A stretch of DNA of 64,000 nucleotides, taken from contig NZ_CP012996.1 of the NCBI RefSeq assembly GCF_001412655.1, positions 5,270,001-5,334,000 of the forward strand, given 5' to 3'. The number at the start of each line of letters is the position of its first letter. Position 1 is the first letter of the stretch. A program made the position numbers and the translations under genes. The stretch comes from Pedobacter sp. PACM 27299 (GTDB lineage: Bacteria; Bacteroidota; Bacteroidia; Sphingobacteriales; Sphingobacteriaceae). The notes under the pieces were generated by a model. That model had not been told where the DNA came from and did no database searches. It saw nothing but the letters and a program-made list of their open reading frames with translations. Of this stretch, positions 63,519 through 64,000 are shown piece by piece.

Positions 63519-64000
63519 ATGTTACACTTTGAAAAGTTTAAGAAGTTTTACCAGGGGCGGCAAATCATTAGCGTTCCAAATCTGACCTTATCTCCAGGAA
63601 TTTACTGGCTGAAAGGCAGCAATGGATCTGGAAAAAGTACACTTCTAAAAGCCGTTGCCGGCCTGCTCTCTTTTGAAGGAGAAATCATCCTTGATCCCCA
63701 AATTGCTTTAAAAAAACAAAGTATTGCTTACCGAAGACTGGTTAATTTTGCAGAGGCTGAACCGATATTTCCCGCATTTTTAACTGGAAAAGAAATGATT
63801 CAATTGTTTAGCACTGCCAAGGGAGGTGTTTTCGGACAAACCGAATACTATCTGGAAAGTATGCAGATGCAGCATTATATGGATCAGCAAATCGGCACTT
63901 ATTCCAGTGGGATGCTGAAGAAGCTTTCCCTGGTTCTGGCTTTTATTGGCAAACCAGCACTGATTTTATTGGACGAACCGCTGATTACAATGGATGCGGA
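63519..64000 (+). CDS. ABC transporter ATP-binding protein (3' end outside window)
   Basis: The frame opens with ATG at 63519 and runs to the window edge, giving about 160 residues. Walker A is GSNGSGKST near residue 34, the signature segment is YSSGMLKK (a variant of LSGGQ, as in many exporter-type ATPases) near 128, and Walker B is ALILLDEP near 147. The Q-loop region reads LVNFAEAEPIFP. The protein would power a membrane partner encoded downstream, outside the window. Substrate unknown. Confidence 0.88.
   Translation, partial: MLHFEKFKKFYQGRQIISVPNLTLSPGIYWLKGSNGSGKSTLLKAVAGLLSFEGEIILDPQIALKKQSIAYRRLVNFAEAEPIFPAFLTGKEMIQLFSTAKGGVFGQTEYYLESMQMQHYMDQQIGTYSSGMLKKLSLVLAFIGKPALILLDEPLITMDA

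Noticed and set aside
1..64000. tRNA genes, rRNA genes, insertion sequences, prophage, CRISPR arrays and a replication origin
   Set aside because: I looked for cloverleaf-like segments, transposase motifs, integrase motifs, short regular repeats and DnaA-box clusters in the gaps and saw none that I could support by eye.

Overview
The window looks like a chromosomal segment of a Bacteroidota bacterium, most likely a Pedobacter-like member of the Sphingobacteriaceae. The signs are a SusC/SusD pair with an ECF sigma factor and FecR anti-sigma, a type IX secretion (T9SS) cargo with a gliding-motility-type C-terminus beside a PorP/SprF protein, DUF4468 and DUF1456 proteins, weak or absent Shine-Dalgarno sequences, and several upstream elements matching the Bacteroidetes -7 consensus TAnnTTTG. 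I saw no tRNA, rRNA, insertion sequence, prophage or CRISPR array. This identification rests on protein families recognised by eye, not on a database search.

Layout. 1-6.9 kb: the tail of an unrecognised gene, a PA0069-type radical SAM protein, then a minus-strand operon of exported proteins (SUMF1-domain protein, Gfo/Idh/MocA oxidoreductase, ApbE flavin transferase, TIM-barrel isomerase) with a divergent second TIM-barrel isomerase. 6.9-14 kb: EttA, ClpC with a structured leader, a truncated Fic N-terminal domain, an esterase and a ROK kinase. 14-34.4 kb: one minus-strand operon holding a giant adhesin of about 5,700 residues, a PorP/SprF protein and an OmpA-family protein. 34.4-46.8 kb: housekeeping and transport genes (DUF1456, DbpA-like helicase, YkuK, DUF4468, porin, ammonium transporter, SRPBCC, YhcC-type radical SAM, a frameshifted ArsR regulator, SelO, dGTPase). 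46.9-53.5 kb: an OmpA lipoprotein, then TetR, TonB-dependent receptor, beta-helix lipoprotein and diheme cytochrome lipoprotein. 53.6-64 kb: PepD, a SusCD locus with its FecR/ECF pair, a small membrane protein and the start of an ABC ATPase cut by the window edge.

The most striking object is the giant adhesin. It has a lectin-like N-terminal domain, about seven Ig-like modules, 34 tandem DUF11 modules and a T9SS sorting domain. The DUF11 modules show a second-order repeat: modules 7-19 match modules 22-34 one for one, so a block of 15 modules (about 5.9 kb) appears to have been duplicated. The neighbouring PorP/SprF and OmpA proteins fit a surface-display role.

The best candidate for an uncharacterised system is the TetR, TonB receptor, parallel beta-helix lipoprotein and diheme cytochrome c cassette. 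The last two genes are 3 bases apart and belong to a co-occurring family pair of unknown function. The 1.4-6.9 kb cluster may be an exported redox route for sugars. Smaller points are two decayed genes (Fic, ArsR), several inverted repeats, and promoter elements for seven minus-strand genes.
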